A model generated the notes under the pieces. That model was given only the letters and a program-made list of their open reading frames with translations, made no database searches and was not told the DNA's origin. This document shows, in pieces, positions 44,821 to 54,634 of a DNA stretch of 64,000 nt (the stretch's first letter is position 1; each line of letters begins with the position of its first letter). Source of the stretch: Lautropia dentalis. Its GTDB lineage: Bacteria > Pseudomonadota > Gammaproteobacteria > Burkholderiales > Burkholderiaceae_E. The stretch spans positions 1,630,619-1,694,618 of the forward strand of contig NZ_RRUE01000002.1 of NCBI RefSeq assembly GCF_003892345.1, given 5' to 3'. The position numbers were made by a program, and so were the translations under genes.

Positions 44821-47800
44821 TTACACCATCGTCATCAGGCTGGCGTTGCCGCCCGCAGCGGCGGTGTTCACGCTGATGGCGCGCTCGGCCAGCAGGATCT
44901 CGGTGCCGTAGAAGGCGCCGCCGGTCAGCTGGTCATGCGTCAGACCCTGCAGGTTGACGATGGCGCCGGTACGCTTGGCCAGACGCTGGTTCAGTGCCTT
45001 CAGTTTGTCGGCATCACCTTCGAACAGGGCGCCCTCGAACACGGCGCTGTCGATCTCGGACTCGTTCAGCTGCTTGACCTTCGCGCGCAGCGTGCCGGGC
45101 AGCTTGTTGATCACGTCCGAGGTGGCACCGCTGCCCACGAACAGTGTCTGGTTGCCGGTGGCCAGGCAGGTGGCCAGCTGTGCCAGGGCACCCAGCGGCG
45201 TGGAGGCCACGCACAGCACACGGCCACGGCCTTCCTGGCGATAGGTGTTGCGCTCGCCGGTGGGGCCGGGCATGACCTGCTCTTCCATGCCGGTCTGGGC
45301 CGCGCGCAGCCCCTCGACCAGGGCGCGGGCGCTGGAGGCGTCGGCTTCGACCAGGCCGGCGCGCGGCAGCCACTCGAGCAGCTGGGCCAGAGCCTGTTCG
45401 GTCTCCTGCGTGCGCGGCAGCACCGTGACCGGGCGTTTGGACAGCAGGCGCTTCAGGTACAGCGGGCCGCCGGCCTTCGGACCGGTCCCCGACAGGCCCT
45501 CGCCGCCGAAGGGCTGCACACCCACCACGGCACCAACGGTGTTGCGGTTGACGTACAGGTTGCCGGCGTGGATAGAGCCGAGCACCCGTTCGATGGTTTC
45601 GTCGATGCGGGTATGCACGCCAAAGGTCAGGCCGTAGCCGGTACCGTTGATGTCGCGTACCAGCGATTCGAGGTCTTCCCGTTTGTAGCGCAGCACGTGC
45701 AGCACCGGACCGAACACCTCGCGGCCCAGTTCCTTGATGCTCTTGATGTCGATCATCGTCGGCGGCACGAAGGTACCGGCGCCCAGGGCGTGCTGGTCGG
45801 CATGGGCCAGGGCAGGCTGGGCGACCTTGTGGCCCTTGGCACGCATCGTGTCGATGTGCTTGACGATGGTGCTGCGGGCTTCGTCGTCGATCACCGGGCC
45901 CACGTCGGTCGAGAGCAGTTCGGGGTTGCCCACGCGCAGCTCGCGGGTGGCGCCTTCCAGCATGGTCAGCAGGCGGTCGGCGCAGTCATCCTGCACGCAC
46001 AGTACGCGCAGGGCGGAGCAGCGCTGGCCGGCCGAGTCGAAGGCCGAGGTCAGCACGTCGGCCACCACCTGTTCGGTCAGGGCGGAGGAGTCGACGATCA
46101 TCGCGTTCTGGCCGCCAGTTTCGGCGATCAGCGGAATGGTGTGGCCGTCCCGGTCCAGACGCTGGGCCAGCGTGGCGGCGATGATGCGGGCCACCTCGGT
46201 CGAACCGGTGAACATGACGGCGGCAATGCGCGGATCGGCCACCAGCGGGGCACCCACCTGCACGCCATCACCCGGCAGCAGCTGCAGCACATCGGCCGGA
46301 ATGCCGGCTTCGTGCAGGATCCGGACGGCTTCTGCGGCGATCAGCGGCGTCTGTTCGGCCGGTTTGGCGATGACCGGGTTGCCGGCACCCAGTGCGGCCG
46401 AGACCTGGCCGGTGAAGATGGCCAGCGGGAAGTTCCACGGGCTGATGCACAGCACGGGACCCAGCGGCCGGTGCGAATCGTTGCTGAACTCGGCGGATAC
46501 CTGGTTGCCGTAGTAGCGCAGGAAGTCGACGGCCTCGCGGACCTCGGCGATGGCGTTGGGCAGCGATTTGCCGGCCTCGCGTACGATCAGACCCATCAGC
46601 ACCGGCATGCGGTCTTCCATCAGCTGGGCGGCGCGCAGCAGGCAGGCAGCACGGTCGGCCGGCTGGGTGGCCTGCCAGACCGTGGCGGCTGCCGTGGCCG
46701 CTTTCAGGGCGGCGTCGATGTCGGCCGGCGTGGCTTCGATCACGTGGCCCACCACGTCGTGATGGTTGGACGGGTTCAGCACCGGTTTGGCCTCGGCCGG
46801 CAGGCTGGCAGCGGCAGGCTGGGTGGGTGCAGCGGCGCTCTGGCCTTCTGCCTTTGCATCGGCCTTGCCCGCTGCGCTGGCATCCTTGCTGACCTTGTCC
46901 GGGCTGCCGGCCTTCTGCCCGGTACCCTCGGCCGTTTTGCTGCTGGCGCCGGCATCCTTGCCGGTGGCTGCGGGTGTGTCCGCCTTCGGCAGGCTGACCG
47001 GTGTGCGATTGCCCGGCTGGGCCAGCCAGGTTTCGGTGGTGCTGGCCAGCAGGCCGCCCGACAGGGCCGCCAGTTTCTGCTCGTTGGCCAGGTCGATGCC
47101 GGAGGAGTTGGTGCGCTTGCCGAATACCTCGGTGGTGTACAGGTCCACCGGCAGCGGGATGTTGTCGTGCGGCGCGCCCAGCGGCGTGATGCCGGCGGCT
47201 TCCTCGATGGGGTTGGTGATCAGCTGGTCGATCGGCAGGTTGGGGTCGCTGACACGGTTGACGAACGACGTGTTGGCGCCATTCTCCAACAGGCGGCGGA
47301 CCAGATAGGCCAGCAGCGTCTCGTGCGTGCCCACCGGGGCATACACGCGGCATGGACGGCCCAGGCCGCCTTCGGCCACGGGTTTGGTGACCTGTTCGTA
47401 CAGCGGTTCACCCATGCCGTGCAGGCACTGGAATTCGTACTGGCCGGGGTAGTAGTTCCTGCCGGCCAGTTCGTAGATGGTGGCCAGTGTCTGCGCGTTG
47501 TGCGTGGCGAACATCGGATAGATGGCGTCGGGCACTTCCAGCAGCTTGCGGGCGCAGACCTGATAGGACAGGTCGGTGTGCACCTTGCGGGTGTAGACCG
47601 GGTAGCCGTCCATGCCGTCGAGCTGGGCACGCTTGATCTCGCTGTCCCAGTAGGCGCCCTTGACCAGGCGGACCATGATCCGGTGGTGGCTGCGGCGGGC
47701 CAGGTCGATGATGTAGTCGAGCACGAACGGGCAGCGCTTCTGGTAGGCCTGCACCACGAAGCCGATGCCGTTCCAGCCGGCCAGGGCCGGGTCGAAGCAC

Positions 47801-48954
47801 AGTGCTTCCAGCAGATCCAGCGAGATTTCCAGCCGGTCGGCCTCTTCGGCGTCGATGTTCAGGCCGATGTCGTACTGGCGGCACAGCAGCGTCAGCTGGC
47901 GTACGCGCGGGATCAGCTCGTTGCGCACGCGGTCGGCCTGGGCACGGCTGTAGCGCGGGTGCAGGGCCGACAGCTTGATGGAAATACCCGGGCCTTCGTA
48001 GATGCCACGGCCGGCCGAGGCCTTGCCGATGGCGTGGATGGCCATTTCGTACGAGGCCATGTAGGCCTGGGCGTCGGCCTCGGTCATGGCGGCTTCGCCC
48101 AGCATGTCGTACGAGTAGCGGAAGCCCTTGGCTTCGTACTTGCGGGCGTTGGCCAGCGCCTCGCCGATGGTCTCGCCGGTGACGAACTGCTCGCCCATCA
48201 TCCGCATGGCCAGGTCCACGCTCTTGCGCACCACGGGCTCGCCGCCGCGCTTGAGCACACGGGTCAGGGCCGACGACAGGCTGCTCTCGCTGCTGGTACC
48301 CACCAGCTTGCCGGTGATCACCAGACCCCAGGTGGCGGCGTTGACGAACATCGACGGCGACTGGCCGAGGTGCGATTTCCAGTCACCATCGCCGATCTTG
48401 TCGCGGATCAGGATGTCGCGGGTCTCGCGGTCGGGAATGCGCAGCAGGGCCTCGGCCAGGCACATCAGGGCCACGCCTTCCTGGCTGGACAGGGCGAATT
48501 CCTGGATCAGGGCTTCCACCGTGCCGGAGCGCGGCCGGTTGCGCAGGCCCTCGCTCAGGCGGCGGGCCAGCTTGTAGACGGACTGCTGGAAGGCCGGATC
48601 GACCAGCACCGAGGTCTGGGCCTGGCTGAGCAGCCAGGGCACGCACTCGGCCTCGGGACGGCGCCAGGCCGCGGTGATGGCGGCACGGCGCGGGGTCTGC
48701 GGCGAAACCTGCTGGGCAAACTCGACGAACGGGCCGGCCTGGGTCTGGCCGGTACTCTCCCGCTCGCCGGGCGCACAGTCCTTCGGCAGGGCGAGCTGGT
48801 CGGGTGGCTCTTCGCCACGCTCCAGCGCTTCCACATAGCTCATCAGCGCCTGTCGTGTCAGCCACTGCAGGCTGCGGTTGTTGCGTTGCGCGATGTTGCT
48901 GAGGCGATTCTGCAGGGCCTCGTCAACCTTGATGTCAAGTGGGAGGTTGCTCAC
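44821..48954 (-). CDS. putA: Trifunctional proline utilisation protein PutA
   Basis: 1377 residues from GTG 48954 (GGAG seven bases upstream). Oxidises proline to glutamate and represses its own gene. N-terminal ribbon-helix-helix (LPLDIKVDEALQNRLSNIA), proline dehydrogenase barrel (GISIKLSALHPRYSRAQADR, MVRLVKGAYWDSEIKRA, YPMFATHNAQT), then P5C dehydrogenase with LCISPWNFPLAIFTGQ, AETGGQNAMIVDSSAL (catalytic Glu) and SAGQRCSALRVL (catalytic Cys), and the C-terminal flap domain. Residues about 650-715 are an Ala/Lys/Gly-rich insert (GKDAGASSKTAEGTGQKAG...) within the region joining the two enzymes. A transporter gene putP is not adjacent. Confidence 0.96.
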   Translation of the reverse strand: MSNLPLDIKVDEALQNRLSNIAQRNNRSLQWLTRQALMSYVEALERGEEPPDQLALPKDCAPGERESTGQTQAGPFVEFAQQVSPQTPRRAAITAAWRRPEAECVPWLLSQAQTSVLVDPAFQQSVYKLARRLSEGLRNRPRSGTVEALIQEFALSSQEGVALMCLAEALLRIPDRETRDILIRDKIGDGDWKSHLGQSPSMFVNAATWGLVITGKLVGTSSESSLSSALTRVLKRGGEPVVRKSVDLAMRMMGEQFVTGETIGEALANARKYEAKGFRYSYDMLGEAAMTEADAQAYMASYEMAIHAIGKASAGRGIYEGPGISIKLSALHPRYSRAQADRVRNELIPRVRQLTLLCRQYDIGLNIDAEEADRLEISLDLLEALCFDPALAGWNGIGFVVQAYQKRCPFVLDYIIDLARRSHHRIMVRLVKGAYWDSEIKRAQLDGMDGYPVYTRKVHTDLSYQVCARKLLEVPDAIYPMFATHNAQTLATIYELAGRNYYPGQYEFQCLHGMGEPLYEQVTKPVAEGGLGRPCRVYAPVGTHETLLAYLVRRLLENGANTSFVNRVSDPNLPIDQLITNPIEEAAGITPLGAPHDNIPLPVDLYTTEVFGKRTNSSGIDLANEQKLAALSGGLLASTTETWLAQPGNRTPVSLPKADTPAATGKDAGASSKTAEGTGQKAGSPDKVSKDASAAGKADAKAEGQSAAAPTQPAAASLPAEAKPVLNPSNHHDVVGHVIEATPADIDAALKAATAAATVWQATQPADRAACLLRAAQLMEDRMPVLMGLIVREAGKSLPNAIAEVREAVDFLRYYGNQVSAEFSNDSHRPLGPVLCISPWNFPLAIFTGQVSAALGAGNPVIAKPAEQTPLIAAEAVRILHEAGIPADVLQLLPGDGVQVGAPLVADPRIAAVMFTGSTEVARIIAATLAQRLDRDGHTIPLIAETGGQNAMIVDSSALTEQVVADVLTSAFDSAGQRCSALRVLCVQDDCADRLLTMLEGATRELRVGNPELLSTDVGPVIDDEARSTIVKHIDTMRAKGHKVAQPALAHADQHALGAGTFVPPTMIDIKSIKELGREVFGPVLHVLRYKREDLESLVRDINGTGYGLTFGVHTRIDETIERVLGSIHAGNLYVNRNTVGAVVGVQPFGGEGLSGTGPKAGGPLYLKRLLSKRPVTVLPRTQETEQALAQLLEWLPRAGLVEADASSARALVEGLRAAQTGMEEQVMPGPTGERNTYRQEGRGRVLCVASTPLGALAQLATCLATGNQTLFVGSGATSDVINKLPGTLRAKVKQLNESEIDSAVFEGALFEGDADKLKALNQRLAKRTGAIVNLQGLTHDQLTGGAFYGTEILLAERAISVNTAAAGGNASLMTMV

Positions 48955-49191
48955 GATGGTCTCCGAATGAGCGGTGACGGGGCACCAGGATGCCTCACGC
49001 GCCAGCGGCCGTGCCGGGATGTCTCCATGCCCCGATACCTCTTCCGTGTGCTGCAGCCTGGTGTCCCGGGCCATACCGACCTGGGAATGGTCCGAAGCCC
49101 GGGGATGCCGGGCTTCGATCGGTTGAAAAGTCGGCAGCGTATCATCTTTTTTGCGGGAAATCCCGGGTGACAGGCTGAGTAGAATCAGAGG

Positions 49192-50505
49192 ATGAACATT
49201 TTCAGGTTGAAGACGCCCGTCTGGAGCGCGCTGGCCGTGCTTTTCGCCGCGCATGCGCAGGCCGCCACGCAGCTTCCCGGTGGCATGGTGCTGGTGCCCG
49301 CCAGCGAGGTCCGTGACGTGGACCGCGCCGCTCGCGAGGTCTCGCGCTGCGTGTCCATCCAGAGCGACCTGGACCGCCTTGCCTGTTACGACGAAGTGAT
49401 GGCCCGGCGCCTGCCGTCGCCCGACCGCGACCTTCCCTCTGCCCGGCAGGGCAGGGTGGGGCTGAGCAGCCGTCCCGCACCGGCTTCGGAGGCGGACACG
49501 GGCGGCAGCCGTGCGGCGCCCCCGCCGTCGATGGGCCTGCGGGCCACACCGGCGCCGGCGCTCGGCGATGGCCTGGATGATGACGACGACAACGACAGCC
49601 CCCGCGGCAAGCTGCTGCTCGATGGCAGCCAGGCATCTCGGGCCGTGCAGGATGTGCGCCGCAGCCTGGGCAGCGACCTGACCGACCGCTGGGAGCTGGA
49701 CGACGATGTCAACCGCGGGCGCTTCCTGTTGCGGCCCTACAAGCCGATGTACATCTCGTTCGTCGACTGGACCAGCAGCCTGAACCGCTCGCCGTATTCG
49801 CCCAACCCGTCCAACCGGGCCAGCAGCCTGGCAGGAGGCGATCGCAGCGTCAATGCCAACCAGGCCCGGCGCACCGAGGTGGAGTTCCAGATCAGCTTCA
49901 AGACCAAGGTGGCCGAGAACGCCTTTGGCGACAATGGTGACATCTGGGTGGGCTACACGCAGAAGTCGCTCTGGCAGATCTACAGCCAGCACCTGTCGCG
50001 GCCCTTCCGCGAAACCAACTACGAGCCGGAAGTGATGGCGGTGTTCCGCACGGACTACCGCATTGGCGGGTGGCACGGCCGGCTGGCGTCCGTGTCGTTG
50101 AACCACCAGTCCAATGGCCGTTCGCTGCCGCTGTCGCGCAGCTGGAACCGGGTGATCTTCCAGGTGGGGCTGGAGCGCGAACGCTGGACGCTGATGCTGC
50201 GGCCGTGGTGGCGCATCCCCGAAAGTGCGGCCGACGATGACAACCCCGACATCACCGACTACTACGGCCGGGCCGAGGTGGTGGGGGTGTATCGCCGCGG
50301 CGGGCACGAATGGGCGCTCACGCTGCGCAATTCCATGCGCATCGGCCATGGCCACGGCGCGGTGGGGCTGGACTATTCCTTCCCGATCAGCAGCTACCTG
50401 AAGGCGCACCTGCAGCTCTTCCATGGCTATGGGGCCAGCCTGATCGACTACAACCACCGCCAGACCCGCATCGGGCTGGGCGTGTCGCTGGTGCAGTGGC
50501 TTTGA
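49192..50505 (+). CDS. pldA: Outer membrane phospholipase A1
   Basis: 437 residues with signal peptide (LAVLFAAHAQA, then ATQLPGG). Beta-barrel phospholipase that degrades phospholipids misplaced in the outer leaflet. The barrel half contains DIWVGYTQKSLWQIY, the catalytic SLNHQSNGRSLPLSRSW with His305 and Ser307, and SLIDYNHRQTRIGLGVSL at the end. Between the signal and the barrel lies an N-terminal region of about 140 residues with CVSIQSDLDRLACYDEVMA, a Cys pair unit seen at the start of many betaproteobacterial PldA proteins, and an acidic DDDDDND patch. Divergent from putA. Confidence 0.9.
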   Translation: MNIFRLKTPVWSALAVLFAAHAQAATQLPGGMVLVPASEVRDVDRAAREVSRCVSIQSDLDRLACYDEVMARRLPSPDRDLPSARQGRVGLSSRPAPASEADTGGSRAAPPPSMGLRATPAPALGDGLDDDDDNDSPRGKLLLDGSQASRAVQDVRRSLGSDLTDRWELDDDVNRGRFLLRPYKPMYISFVDWTSSLNRSPYSPNPSNRASSLAGGDRSVNANQARRTEVEFQISFKTKVAENAFGDNGDIWVGYTQKSLWQIYSQHLSRPFRETNYEPEVMAVFRTDYRIGGWHGRLASVSLNHQSNGRSLPLSRSWNRVIFQVGLERERWTLMLRPWWRIPESAADDDNPDITDYYGRAEVVGVYRRGGHEWALTLRNSMRIGHGHGAVGLDYSFPISSYLKAHLQLFHGYGASLIDYNHRQTRIGLGVSLVQWL

Positions 50506-50975
50506 GGGGGATCCGGGCCATTCGTTCCCACGGCACACTTTGGGCGCGCATGGTTGCGCTGGCAGTACCCCAGGCCATTGAGCCCAGACCTTGAGGTATG
50601 AGGTCCGTGCGATCTGCAGCCCTGTCCTGTACACCCCAACGGGGGTTGGCGGGGACGAATGCGTTCGTGACACGTTCCAGCCAGCCTGGGGATGGCTTCC
50701 TGCCGGGCGTGGCTGTGCTGCCTGCCGGTGTTGTGCAGCCTGCCGGCGCTGCGCCTGACCGGTCCGTCACTGCCTGCAGTGCCGTCGCAGGCCGAGGAGG
50801 CGCTGCAGGCTGAAGGGCTGTCGTTGCATATCGGGCTGTCGCTGTGTTTTACTGGCAGGATGCGAAGCCCGTCACGCGGCGCAAGGCAGGCCGATACAGG
50901 CCGAAACATCGCCATCGGGGCAAGCAGGTAACATCACCGGACCCCTTCTTTCATCGTGGCAAGGACACAAGGTAC
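50506..50975. other. Intergenic region, 470 bp, no gene seen
   Basis: Contains no frame with a recognisable product and no strong hairpin. The lemA promoter should lie in its last part. Confidence 0.45.
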
Positions 50976-51629
50976 ATGGCACAACCGACGACGATGGTGC
51001 AGCGTTCCACCGGACAGCGGGTTCTTCGCTGGTTTTTCGGTGCAGCAGTGGCCGGTTTTCTGGCTGGTGGCCTGACTGGCTGCGGCTACAACGACATCCA
51101 GCGCACCGACGAGGCCACCAACAGTGCCTGGGCCGAGGTGCTGAGCCAGTACCAGCGACGTGCCGATCTCATTCCCAACCTGGTCAATACCGTCAAGGGC
51201 TACGCCGCCCAGGAGAAGGAGGTGCTGACCCAGGTCACCGAGGCCCGCTCGCGGGTGGGGCAGGTCAACGTCAACCCGGGTGATGCCGGTTCGCTCAAGC
51301 AGTTCGAAAATGCCCAGGCCGAGATGGGCGGCGCACTGTCGCGCCTGCTGGTGGTGGCCGAGCGTTATCCGGAGCTGAAGTCCGACCAGAACTTCCGCGA
51401 CCTGCAGGCCGAGCTGGCGGGCACCGAAAACCGCATCACCGTGGCCCGCAAGCGCTACATCGATTCCATCAACACCTACAACGTACTGGTGCGCGAGTTC
51501 CCCGTCAATCTCACCGCGAAGGTCATGGGCTACGCGCCCAAGCCGCAATTCTCGGTCGAGAACGAAGCCGCCATCAGCAAGCCGCCCACCGTCGACTTCG
51601 GTGGCGGCCAAACGGCGCCCGCCAAATAA
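50976..51629 (+). CDS. lemA: LemA family lipoprotein
   Basis: 217 residues from ATG 50976. N-terminal lipoprotein signal ending FLAGGLTGCGYN. Family hallmarks are YNDIQRTDEATNSAWAEV, QYQRRADLIPNLVNTVKGYA, ERYPELKSDQNFRDLQAEL, TENRITVARKRYIDSINTYN and FPVNLTAKVMGY. Function is unclear; LemA is a helical-bundle protein that is almost always encoded with TPM-domain proteins, as here with two downstream genes. Confidence 0.93.
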   Translation: MAQPTTMVQRSTGQRVLRWFFGAAVAGFLAGGLTGCGYNDIQRTDEATNSAWAEVLSQYQRRADLIPNLVNTVKGYAAQEKEVLTQVTEARSRVGQVNVNPGDAGSLKQFENAQAEMGGALSRLLVVAERYPELKSDQNFRDLQAELAGTENRITVARKRYIDSINTYNVLVREFPVNLTAKVMGYAPKPQFSVENEAAISKPPTVDFGGGQTAPAK

Positions 51630-51897
51630 CCGGCCGCGTGGGCAACAGGCTGCGCGGGCAGTGGGCGTCACGGGCAGGAGACGGGACGGTTTGATGGCGT
51701 TGACACAACAGGAAGCAACGGTGCCGCGTGAAGGCAATCCCCGGCTGGGCCGCATCCTGCTGGTCCGCGTCCTGCCGGTTCGTGCCTTGCTGCCCTTCAG
51801 CCTGCTGCGGGCAGGTGCGATGCCGAACCGTTCTGCGACGAACGATGCCACGCCGGCTGGCGGACACCGGTCGGGCGGGGCGTGCGGGCTGGGCCGG

Positions 51898-52866
51898 ATG
51901 TCCCGGGGGGTGATGGCGCTGTTGCACGTGGTGCTGGCGTGGCTGCTGGCCTGTCTGCTCCTTTCTCCCGTGCAGGCCCAGCAGCTGCAGGCCGTGCCGC
52001 CGCTGAAGGGGCCGGTCACCGACACGGTCGGCCTGCTCGATGCCAGCAAACGTGATGCCCTGGCCCAGCAGCTCATGGCGCTGAGCCGCGACAAGGGTAG
52101 CCAGGTGGCCGTGCTGATCGTGGCCACCACCCAGCCCGAGACCATCGAGGAATACAGCCTGCGCGTGGCCGAAACCTGGAAGCTGGGGCGGGGCAAACAG
52201 GCGGCCAACGGCAATGGCACGGCCATCGATGACGGCGTGCTGCTGCTGGTGGCACGCGACGACCGCCGGGCCCGCATCGAGGTGGGCTACGGGCTTGAGG
52301 GGGCCATTCCCGACAGCATGGCCAAACGCATCATCGACCAGCAGCTGCTGCCACGCTTTCGCCAGCAGGACTGGGACGGTGGCGTGAAGGCGGCCGTGGA
52401 TGCCCTGATTGCCCGTATCAACGGTGAACAGCTGCCCGAACCGTCTGCCGGCAAGGCAGCCGATCCCTTCGATGTCTGGGCCGAGGATGTGCTGCCCCTG
52501 ATGTTCTTCCTGGGGGTGGGCGGCATCATCGCCTCGGGTTTTTTCGGGCGCTGGCTGGCGTCCATCGGGGCCGGCGGCATCATGGGTTTCAGTGCACTGG
52601 GTATCCTCGGCTCACCGGTCCTGGCGGTGGTGCTGGGGCTGCTCGTGCTGGGCTTCGTGCTGCTGGTCACGCTGGGCACGGCGGGCAGCAGTATGCAGCA
52701 GGTGGGTCGCCATACCTATCGCCATGGCCGCGGTGGCCGTGGCGGGGGTTGGGGTGGCGGCTTTGGCGGTGGTTTCGGTGGCGGAAGTGGCGGCTTCGGT
52801 GGAGGCGGCGGCTTCGGCGGGGGCGGTGGTGGCTTTGGTGGCGGAGGTGCATCCGGTGGCTGGTGA
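51898..52866 (+). CDS. TPM-domain (YgcG-type) membrane protein with Gly-rich tail
   Basis: 322 residues from ATG 51898, chosen because it places a signal peptide (MALLHVVLAWLLACLLLSPV) near the start; an ATG at 51694 would add 68 residues without similarity. Periplasmic TPM domain: PVTDTVGLLDASKRDALAQQ, AVLIVATTQPETIEEYSLRV, LLLVARDDRRARIEVGYGLEG. Two membrane segments follow (about 195-260), then a Gly/Phe-rich cytosolic or periplasmic tail (GGGFGGGFGGGSGGFGGGG). TPM proteins in this setting accompany LemA; some related TPM proteins act in photosystem repair. Second gene of the lemA operon. Confidence 0.85.
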   Translation: MSRGVMALLHVVLAWLLACLLLSPVQAQQLQAVPPLKGPVTDTVGLLDASKRDALAQQLMALSRDKGSQVAVLIVATTQPETIEEYSLRVAETWKLGRGKQAANGNGTAIDDGVLLLVARDDRRARIEVGYGLEGAIPDSMAKRIIDQQLLPRFRQQDWDGGVKAAVDALIARINGEQLPEPSAGKAADPFDVWAEDVLPLMFFLGVGGIIASGFFGRWLASIGAGGIMGFSALGILGSPVLAVVLGLLVLGFVLLVTLGTAGSSMQQVGRHTYRHGRGGRGGGWGGGFGGGFGGGSGGFGGGGGFGGGGGGFGGGGASGGW

Positions 52867-53473
52867 TCTGCATTCCCGACCCGGGCAGGCTGATGCCTCT
52901 CCCGGGGCTGATGCCTCTCCCGGGGCTGATACCGCTTCTGCGGGCCGTGCGCTGCCGGCGTCACACCGTGGCCTGATGGCCTGGTGGCGTCACAGTGGCC
53001 TGGCGCCCGATCCTGTCCTGCGGGCGTTCGACGATGCAGCTTTCGACCGCATCGAAGCGGCCATTGGTGCCGGTGAAGCCCGTCATCGGGGTGAAATCCG
53101 CTTCGCGCTCGAGCCACGGCTGGGCTGGCAGGCGCTGCGTCGCGGACTGGGCGCCCGCAGCCGTGCCCTGCAGATTTTTGGTGAGCACCGTATCTGGGAC
53201 ACCGAAGAGAACACCGGTATTCTCATCTACCTGTTGACGGCCGACCATGCGGTCGAGATCATCGCAGATCGCCTGGTCAACCAGCGCCTGCCAGCCAGCA
53301 TCTGGCAGCAGGCCTGCCAGTGCATCACCCGGGCAGCCGTGCCAGGGGGGCAGCCGGTCGAGGGCGTCCTGGCTGCCATCGACCTGCTGACGCAGGCGCT
53401 CATCGAGGCGCTGCCGGCCCGGCCGGACGGTGTCAATCCCAACGAACTGGACAATCGGCCCATCCGCCTCTGA
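52856..53473 (+). CDS. TPM-domain protein, short form
   Basis: 205 residues from GTG 52856 with GGAGG eight bases upstream; it overlaps the preceding gene by 11 bases. After a loose start with an 18-base tandem repeat (GACGCC-type ADASPG units), the core has LRAFDDAAFDRIEAAIGAGE, HRGEIRFALEPRL, LGARSRALQIFGEHRIWDTEENTGILIYL and LTADHAVEIIADR, the pattern of cytosolic TPM proteins encoded third in lemA operons. Function unknown. Confidence 0.82.
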   Translation: MAGDLHSRPGQADASPGADASPGADTASAGRALPASHRGLMAWWRHSGLAPDPVLRAFDDAAFDRIEAAIGAGEARHRGEIRFALEPRLGWQALRRGLGARSRALQIFGEHRIWDTEENTGILIYLLTADHAVEIIADRLVNQRLPASIWQQACQCITRAAVPGGQPVEGVLAAIDLLTQALIEALPARPDGVNPNELDNRPIRL

Positions 53474-53508
53474 GGCGGCGTGCAGGCGGCCCACCGTCCC
53501 GGAGTTTC

Positions 53509-54579
53509 ATGAGTCATTCCGAACGTCGCCGACAGTTTTCTGCAGCGCTCCTGGCCGCAGCGGGTACCAGTGTCGTCGGGCGCAGCACCCTGGCCCGCGA
53601 GGTACCGGCCAGCCGCGCCGTTGCCCGGGCCGCTGGTAGTGGTTCTGCTGGGGCCACACCCGTTGCCGTCGTCGCAGCCGCTTCTGCGCAGCCAGCGGCT
53701 TCCCGTGCTGCTGGGGCTTCCGGGGCCCGCGCGGCAGGAGACGCGTCTGTTGCTGCCAGCAAGCCTTCCGCCGGAACTGGTGCGGCTGGTACCGATGCCT
53801 CCGGTGGTGGTACATCCGACGCTGGTACTTCCGGTGCTGCTGCCGCGCCCACCGGGGCGACAGCCGCTGCATCACCCGGACAGGGGCGTACCCTGCCTTC
53901 GCTGCCGGCCAGCCTGTCGCTGGACTTCGATGTCTATTACGGCGACTACACCGACCGGGGCATCCAGGTGGCAGGTGCGGTCTACCGGCTGAAGCAGCAG
54001 GGGGGGCGCTATCGCCTCAGTACCGAGGCGCGGGCCAATGGCGTGCTGGCGGTGTTCTACTCGGGCACGATCGAGCAGGTGAGTGAAGGACTGCTGGGGG
54101 GGCAGGGTTTCGTGCCCGACCGCTATTCCGAAAAACGTGGCCGCCGGCCCGAGCGGCAGTACACCTTCGACCCCAAAACCCGGCGCGTCCGCCAGCTGGG
54201 TGATCCGGCCATCGATTACTCCTTCCCGGAGGGCACGCAGGACCGGCTGTCGATCTTCTTCCAGCTGGGCCTGCTGGCACGGGCCGACGCGTCGCGTTTC
54301 CGGGCTGGCGAGACCTTCGTTCTGCCTCTGGCAGGGTCCCGCCGTATCGACGAGCCATTCTTTCAGGTGTCGCGGCAGGAGAAGATCCGAACCAATGCCG
54401 GCGTTTTCGATGCCGTGCATGTGGCCGTCAGCCGGCCGGGTGACAGTGATGCACCACGTTTCGACATCTGGCTGTCGCCGTCGCTGAAGATGCTGCCGGT
54501 CCGTATCCGGGTGTTCGACCACGGAGGCGGCGGCAAGATCATCGACCAGGTGCTGCGGAACAGGCCGCAGGGGGTGTAA
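53509..54579 (+). CDS. DUF3108-domain exported protein
   Basis: 356 residues from ATG 53509 (GGAG four bases upstream). A twin-arginine-like start (MSHSERRRQFSAALLAAAG) suggests export. Residues 30-125 are an Ala/Gly/Thr/Ser low-complexity stretch. The C-terminal two thirds match DUF3108: SLDFDVYYGDYTDRGIQVAG, YRLSTEARANGVLAVFYSGT, PDRYSEKRGRRPERQYTFD and the end LPVRIRVFDHGGGGKIIDQV. DUF3108 proteins are periplasmic beta-barrel-like proteins of unknown role, often with cell-envelope genes. It lies 35 bases after the TPM gene and may share that transcript. Confidence 0.82.
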   Translation: MSHSERRRQFSAALLAAAGTSVVGRSTLAREVPASRAVARAAGSGSAGATPVAVVAAASAQPAASRAAGASGARAAGDASVAASKPSAGTGAAGTDASGGGTSDAGTSGAAAAPTGATAAASPGQGRTLPSLPASLSLDFDVYYGDYTDRGIQVAGAVYRLKQQGGRYRLSTEARANGVLAVFYSGTIEQVSEGLLGGQGFVPDRYSEKRGRRPERQYTFDPKTRRVRQLGDPAIDYSFPEGTQDRLSIFFQLGLLARADASRFRAGETFVLPLAGSRRIDEPFFQVSRQEKIRTNAGVFDAVHVAVSRPGDSDAPRFDIWLSPSLKMLPVRIRVFDHGGGGKIIDQVLRNRPQGV

Positions 54580-54634
54580 CCTGCGAGTATGCGCATCCCG
54601 AGCGTGCGCGTAGTCCGCCAGTGCGTGTGGCTCG

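Noticed and set aside
44731-49170. A 1479-codon open frame on the plus strand opposite putA
   Set aside because: It mirrors putA codon structure; GC-rich third positions keep the opposite strand open. The minus strand has full PutA motifs and a ribosome binding site.
48955-50673. N-terminal extension of putA by 573 codons
   Set aside because: It runs antisense through pldA and has no ribosome binding site; GTG 48954 gives the normal PutA start.
17727-50675. GGACGAATGCGTTC shared near 17727 and 50656, with a weaker form near 12980
   Set aside because: One copy is the apbE start region; match length is within chance and no common context exists.
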